The notes beneath the pieces are model-generated. The model was not told the DNA's origin and searched no databases. It worked only from the letters and a program-made list of their open reading frames with translations. From a virus, in the IMG/VR virus record IMGVR_UViG_3300025102_000208, positions 1 through 28,100 of that record: DNA of 28,100 nucleotides. One strand, 5' to 3'. This document shows positions 24,483 through 28,100 of this stretch, one piece after another. Each line of letters opens with the position of its first letter. Position 1 is the first letter of the stretch. A program made the position numbers and the translations under genes.

Positions 24483-25241
24483 ATGGAAAACCCGTCACAT
24501 TCACACATGGAACCTCAAATACCTTATGACCTTATAGAGTTACCGTCAAAAGGAATTTTCTACAAAAATAAGAAAAAAGCTTTAAAAGTAAGTTATTTAA
24601 CAGCGGTAGATGAAAACATATTAACTTCTCCAGGTCTAATAAATTCAGGTGAGGTGATGGACACGTTGCTAAGGTCTAAAATTTTAGATAAAGACATAGA
24701 CCCAACAGAACTCGCAGAGTGTGATAAACAAGCTGTTTTTATCTTTTTAAGAAATACAGCTTTTGGCACTACATACGAATTTACTTTGACTGACCCATCT
24801 ACTGGGAAAGAGTTTAAACACCCTATTGACCTTTCAGTTGTAAAAACAAAAGAACTAGGTATTAAACCCGATGATAAAGGAGAGTTTTCCTTACAACTTT
24901 TTGTTTCCAAAAAAACAGTAAAATTACGTCTTTTAACACCTACAGATGAAAAGGCATTACAAGATATGGAAAAGAGTTATGGTGAAATGAAAATAAAACC
25001 TACTGTAACTAAAAGATTAGAAATGTGTCTAATGGAAATTGATGGTGATAGAGATAAAATGAATATCGCAAGAGAAATCCAAATGTTACCTATAAAAGAC
25101 TCACAATTAATACGAAGTTTTCTTAAAGACGCTGAACCTGGTTTAGAACTTAATAGAGTTGCTACCGCACCTTCAGGAGCAGAAGTAAAATTCACCATTT
25201 CTTTTGGTTTGTCTTTTTTTCGTCCTTTCTTCGGCATATAG
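24483..25241 (+). CDS. gp26-like baseplate hub / tail assembly chaperone, upstream frame
   Basis: This 252-aa protein contains IELPSKGIFYKN (about 18-29), then VSYLTAVDENIL, and a helical region with DKQAVFIFLRNTAFGTTYEF and F-x-x-x-I-D-L. This is the layout of the T4_baseplate (gp26-like) family, in which an L-P-S-x-G-x-x-Y start precedes the E-x-x-I-L helix. T4 gp26 acts in hub assembly. The gene lies between tube and tape measure, the usual site of tail assembly chaperones, and its last codons cross a run of seven T. A +1 shift there would replace the final six residues after Phe246 (RPFFGI) with about 62 residues from the overlapping frame. Both the short and the long product may be made, as with lambda gpG/gpGT. 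The equivalence is inferred. Confidence 0.7.
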   Translation: MENPSHSHMEPQIPYDLIELPSKGIFYKNKKKALKVSYLTAVDENILTSPGLINSGEVMDTLLRSKILDKDIDPTELAECDKQAVFIFLRNTAFGTTYEFTLTDPSTGKEFKHPIDLSVVKTKELGIKPDDKGEFSLQLFVSKKTVKLRLLTPTDEKALQDMEKSYGEMKIKPTVTKRLEMCLMEIDGDRDKMNIAREIQMLPIKDSQLIRSFLKDAEPGLELNRVATAPSGAEVKFTISFGLSFFRPFFGI

Positions 25242-25410
25242 GAATGCTCTTTTGCAAGAGATTTACTACCTATCCAAATACCTCAACTTCAGCCACCGTG
25301 ACATTATGAATTTACCTATTTTCGAAAGAAAATTTTACTTGGACATGCTCCTAAAAGAGTTTGAAAAAAAGAATGAAATGGCTGAAAAAGCTAAAAACAA
25401 ACGAAAATAG
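25204..25410 (+). CDS. Overlapping +1-frame ORF, probable frameshift extension of the gp26-like protein
   Basis: This frame is open from 25204 to 25410 and overlaps the end of the gp26-like gene by 38 bases. The sequence from V-L-S-S-A-Y-R-N onwards is plausible protein: an amphipathic helical part (LLQEIYYLSKYLNFSHRD), the pattern NLPIFERKFYLDMLLKEFEK, and a Lys-rich end. There is no ATG in this frame before 25306, and TTG codons are the only early alternative starts. Entry by a ribosomal shift at 25214-25221 would therefore explain it best, giving a fusion of about 308 aa. The segment 'N-L-P-I-(F/Y)-E-R-(K/R)-F' resembles small proteins next to gp26 genes in other marine T4-like phages (memory only). 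It lies 33 bases before the tape measure gene. Confidence 0.6.
   Translation: MVCLFFVLSSAYRNALLQEIYYLSKYLNFSHRDIMNLPIFERKFYLDMLLKEFEKKNEMAEKAKNKRK
25214..25221 (+). other. Candidate +1 ribosomal frameshift site, seven T then C
   Basis: The zero frame reads TCT TTT TTT CGT. A peptidyl tRNA-Phe on TTT (25218-25220) moving one base forward would pair with TTC (25219-25221), which suits its GAA anticodon better. The next zero-frame codon, CGT, appears uncommon in this AGA-rich genome and could cause a pause. The new frame continues to 25410. A -2 slip on the T run would reach the same frame. Confidence 0.5.
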
Positions 25411-25420
25411 ACATTCTAGC

Positions 25421-25427
25421 TATTTAT
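25421..25427 (+). promoter_or_regulatory. TATTTAT box before the tape measure gene
   Basis: TAGCTATTTATTATAAAAAG lies 16 bases before ATG 25444, and is one of the best matches to the shared pattern. Confidence 0.45.
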
Positions 25428-25443
25428 TATAAAAAGACTTATT

Positions 25444-27384
25444 ATGGCAGGACCAAAAAAATATACTGATGTAAACGGTAATGAATTTTATGGGTTTGAG
25501 ACCGAAGCGGATTTAAGAGCATATGTAAATTCCGAAAGTTCTAAAACTAATTTAGATAGGAGTACTTCATCTGGTGGTGAAACTATAGGTTCAGGGATGA
25601 AAGGGATGTTGGAAAACATGGCTAAAGAAAGGAAAGCCATGGACATGGCTGTAGAAGACATCTATAGGTATGGTAAAATGGCTACCGGGGGTATTATTAC
25701 TAAAAGACAAGAAGCTTTTGCAGATGTAATTGATATCCTAACACTAACGGATGAAATTCGACAAAATATAGTCAAATCCTTTGGTGTTGGTGGTGGGTTG
25801 ATGGATGATTTTGTAGCTACTACTGTTTATGCTGCACAAGAATTTGAAGGATTCGCTCTTACAGCAAATGACGCTTTTGAAGTTTTAAGTTCCACTGTAC
25901 AAGAATTGGGAAGAAATATCGCAATACCACCTTCTGCACTCGCAGATTTAACAAAATTAGAATTTTTATATGAAGGTTTAGATGCAGGTCAACTTGTCGC
26001 TGAATTTGATAAAATAGGTATGGGGACCCAAGCTGCAGCTGAGTCTACGGTTGACGCAATACAAGGTGCACAAAGTTTAGGTGCTGTAACCTCTAAATTC
26101 TTACCCGCAGTAACAAAAGAGATTGAGAAAATTAACACTTATGGTTTTAAAAATGGTGTTGATGGTCTTGCGAAAATGGTCGCGGAATCACAAATACTTG
26201 GATTAAACTTTGGTGAAGTTATATCTTTAGCAGATAAATTATATAGTCCAGAAGCCGCTGTAGAGTTAGCTGCTGAATTACAAATGATTGGAGGTGCAGC
26301 TAATGAAATGTTAGACCCATTCCAGTTAATGTATATGGCTCAAAATGATGTAGAAGGTTTAAAAGATGCTATAGTAGAAACTGCTGAATCCGCAGTTCAG
26401 TTTAATAATGAAACCGGTCAATTTGAAATTGGTTCTCCGGAATCAAGGATGAGGTTAAAAGCACAAGCTGAAGCGATGGGGATGAGTTTCCAAGACTTAG
26501 CAAACTCAGCTATTAAAGCCAAAAAACGTACTGCAGCTATAACTGAATTAGGTCAATTTGCGGGATTAAACGAAAAAGATAGAGAATTAATAGCGTCTAT
26601 GGCGGATATAGGGGAAGGTGGTGAGTTCCAACTAACCCTAGGTGATGAAACTATTAATTTTGATGATTTAGAAGAGAGAATGAGACAAGACACTAGTCTT
26701 TTATCAAAAATACAAGAACAATCATCTATGGAACAGTTAAGTTCTGATGAACAAATGAATAAAACCTTAGATGACCAATATACAATTTCTCAATCTATAA
26801 ACGCTGAAGTAGCACAAATACAAAATATTTTAACTGAAGCAGCAGCATCCGGAGCTTTTGGTATAACAGCAAAAGAATTAGCATTAGCTAATAAGGAGTT
26901 AGTCCAAGGAGAACTTTCTGGAAAAATAGATGAGAACTTAATGCAAGGTATAAAAGGATTTGTACAATCAGATGCTTTTTTAGACCCAACAAAAATGGCT
27001 GAATTAGATGAACTTGATAACCCAACTCATGGTAATGATTTTGTAATTAGACCGGGGGGTGATTTAAGAAGATTTTCTGAAGGTTCCCTATCCCTAGCAA
27101 CCAATCCTAAGGATACAATTCTTGGGGGTACTAATCTATTCCAAGAAACCACCAACCGTATCTCCAATATGTCTAACTTGATGACTACAAACAATATGGG
27201 TGGGAGAAACACAGAAACAATTAATGTTAGAGTATCATTTGATAAACCACTAAGTATGTCTTTAGATGGTCAATTATCAAACATGAAGTTAAGTGCTAGA
27301 CAAGTAGAAAGAGCTATGGAAGGGACAGGATTCATCCAAAGCCTACTGAATAAAACATTCCAAGCGAACGGTCCCGTAGGATAA
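25444..27384 (+). CDS. Tail tape measure protein
   Basis: This 646-aa, largely helical protein has long Ala-rich and Glu-rich stretches. The C-terminal pattern HGNDFVIRPGGDLRRFSEG (about 527-545), followed by DTILGGTNLF, is typical of tape measure proteins, which carry a (D/N)-F-(I/V)-x-R-P-G turn and G-G-T-N near the end (from memory). Position supports it: it follows the tube and the gp26-like/chaperone gene and precedes a baseplate-like gene. T4 gp29 has 590 aa, so a tail of roughly T4 length is expected, since tape measure length sets tail length. No peptidase or lysozyme domain is visible. There are no clear transmembrane segments. A TATTTAT box precedes the ATG by 16 bases. Confidence 0.8.
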   Translation: MAGPKKYTDVNGNEFYGFETEADLRAYVNSESSKTNLDRSTSSGGETIGSGMKGMLENMAKERKAMDMAVEDIYRYGKMATGGIITKRQEAFADVIDILTLTDEIRQNIVKSFGVGGGLMDDFVATTVYAAQEFEGFALTANDAFEVLSSTVQELGRNIAIPPSALADLTKLEFLYEGLDAGQLVAEFDKIGMGTQAAAESTVDAIQGAQSLGAVTSKFLPAVTKEIEKINTYGFKNGVDGLAKMVAESQILGLNFGEVISLADKLYSPEAAVELAAELQMIGGAANEMLDPFQLMYMAQNDVEGLKDAIVETAESAVQFNNETGQFEIGSPESRMRLKAQAEAMGMSFQDLANSAIKAKKRTAAITELGQFAGLNEKDRELIASMADIGEGGEFQLTLGDETINFDDLEERMRQDTSLLSKIQEQSSMEQLSSDEQMNKTLDDQYTISQSINAEVAQIQNILTEAAASGAFGITAKELALANKELVQGELSGKIDENLMQGIKGFVQSDAFLDPTKMAELDELDNPTHGNDFVIRPGGDLRRFSEGSLSLATNPKDTILGGTNLFQETTNRISNMSNLMTTNNMGGRNTETINVRVSFDKPLSMSLDGQLSNMKLSARQVERAMEGTGFIQSLLNKTFQANGPVG

Positions 27385-27403
27385 TAGAAATTGGAATCTA
27401 ATC

Positions 27404-27410
27404 TATTTAT
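27404..27410 (+). promoter_or_regulatory. TATTTAT box before the last gene
   Basis: AATCTATTTATTAAGAAAG lies 15 bases before ATG 27426, with C before the box and an A-rich tract after it. Confidence 0.45.
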
Positions 27411-27425
27411 TAAGAAAGATTTAAT

Positions 27426-28100
27426 ATGTCTATAGGAAATAATACGAATATAAGATATCCCGCGGCACAAGGTGATTTTAACGTTAGTTTTGCTAGTACG
27501 CAAATGTTAAGAGATTTTATGCTAGGTAAAAATCTAGATGGCTCTTACTTAAATAGGGGAAATCCTATACCACCTAATGGTGACCAACTACCAGGGTCAA
27601 TAGTTATTTCAGACTTACCTATGCGTCCTGTGCCTGAAGTACCATTTCCTGAAGATATTACAGGGATTGACGGAATTCCTTTTGATGAAACTTTATTTTT
27701 AACTAATAAATTTGGCCCATCTACAGGATATGGGGACCCACTTGGTATAGAAAATATCATTATTTCCGAAGGGGCTCAATTAGAGTATGTTGCCCCCCAG
27801 ACATTATCACCACAAGCTTTTGTACCACAAATAGGCACACATACAAATGTTTTATATACTAGTATAGAAGTTTTAAGTGAAGTTAATAGTATAAACGGTG
27901 TTATTTCCACTGTTAATAGTAAAATTTTAGATGATTCTATATTAATAAAATCATCTTTCCCTTATCTTAAAGATAATCTTGCATTTAACCAAGCACAATT
28001 TTTGTTTGATATAAGTGATGGTGGTTCAGCTAATATTAATATTACCTCTCCACCAGGAGAATTAGTGGGTGAAAAAGACACATATTTATCTAGGTTAGAA
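27426..28100 (+). CDS. Baseplate-like structural protein (3' partial)
   Basis: The reading frame begins ATG-TCT-ATA-GGA and stays open for 225 codons to the window edge. The N-terminus (MSIGNNTNIRYPAAQGDFNV) is followed by STQMLRDFMLGKNLDG, then a Pro-rich, loop-like stretch (RPVPEVPFPEDITGIDGIPF), and then beta-type segments such as YTSIEVLSEVNSINGVISTV. There is no signal peptide or membrane segment. Position just after the tape measure, with its own TATTTAT box, suggests a baseplate hub or wedge component. The family is not recognised, and the end of the gene is outside the window. Confidence 0.6.
   Translation, partial: MSIGNNTNIRYPAAQGDFNVSFASTQMLRDFMLGKNLDGSYLNRGNPIPPNGDQLPGSIVISDLPMRPVPEVPFPEDITGIDGIPFDETLFLTNKFGPSTGYGDPLGIENIIISEGAQLEYVAPQTLSPQAFVPQIGTHTNVLYTSIEVLSEVNSINGVISTVNSKILDDSILIKSSFPYLKDNLAFNQAQFLFDISDGGSANINITSPPGELVGEKDTYLSRLE

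Noticed and set aside
24593-25237. Minus-strand frames opposite the gp26-like gene.
   Set aside because: They are mirror frames of a coding region with family-like pattern, and have no promoter or leader signals of their own.
25214-25306. A -1 frameshift on the T-TTT-TTT heptamer.
   Set aside because: The -1 frame runs only about 30 codons to a TGA and gives no plausible protein. The +1 frame gives a good one.

Overview
The window is a piece of a T4-like contractile-tailed phage (myovirus) genome that probably infects a member of the Bacteroidota, most likely a Flavobacteriia-type host. The virion genes can be recognised: a gp13-like neck protein, gp14- and gp15-like neck and tail-terminator proteins, a gp18-type sheath, a gp19-type tube, a gp26-like baseplate or chaperone gene, a tape measure protein and several fibre proteins. 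A family B DNA polymerase and an SNF2-type helicase lie among them. The host inference rests on AT-rich DNA, A-rich leaders with few Shine-Dalgarno sites, promoters of the form TTG-N19/20-TAnnTTTG, and a secreted protein whose signal peptide ends in the SFSQ pattern common in that phylum. I see no tRNA, integrase, CRISPR array or insertion sequence.

Layout. Bases 2-4257 (+) hold adhesion or fibre genes: a LamG-like Cys-rich protein cut by the window edge, a YadA-head-like fibre and two small beta-rich proteins. Bases 4309-7035 (+) are DNA polymerase. Bases 7012-9085 (-) hold a neck protein followed by an S74-chaperone fibre. Bases 9171-10028 (-) and 10550-12866 (-) hold two unknown proteins and a three-domain lytic transglycosylase / peptidoglycan-binding / cysteine-phosphatase fusion, with a small membrane protein between them (10268-10495, +). 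Bases 12884-14617 (-) are the helicase. From 14674 the + strand carries the neck-tail block: gp14-like, gp15-like, sheath, an acidic EF-loop protein, a HAD phosphatase, tube, gp26-like gene with an overlapping +1-frame ORF, tape measure and a truncated baseplate-like protein. Two minus-strand insertions break this block: a 51-aa ribbon-helix-helix-like gene (16339-16494) and a two-gene moron-like cassette (22002-22820).

Expression. Two signal classes seem to divide the window. The helicase, the moron cassette and perhaps the polymerase have host-type promoters. Almost every structural transcription unit instead has a TATTTAT box, usually with G or C before it and an A-rich tract after it, in coding orientation and mostly 5-45 bases before the start. 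This is the reverse complement of the ATAAATA core of T4 late promoters, so it may be a divergent late promoter class. Strong hairpin terminators separate several units.

The observations most worth testing are the TATTTAT late-promoter candidate, a likely +1 frameshift at T7C joining the gp26-like protein to the ORF before the tape measure, the lysozyme-phosphatase fusion, the small regulator with its own operator in the neck/sheath divergent region, the CAP-domain moron, and a shared leader ending in (L/I)xE-Q in three proteins that may be a capsid-targeting or prohead-protease signal.
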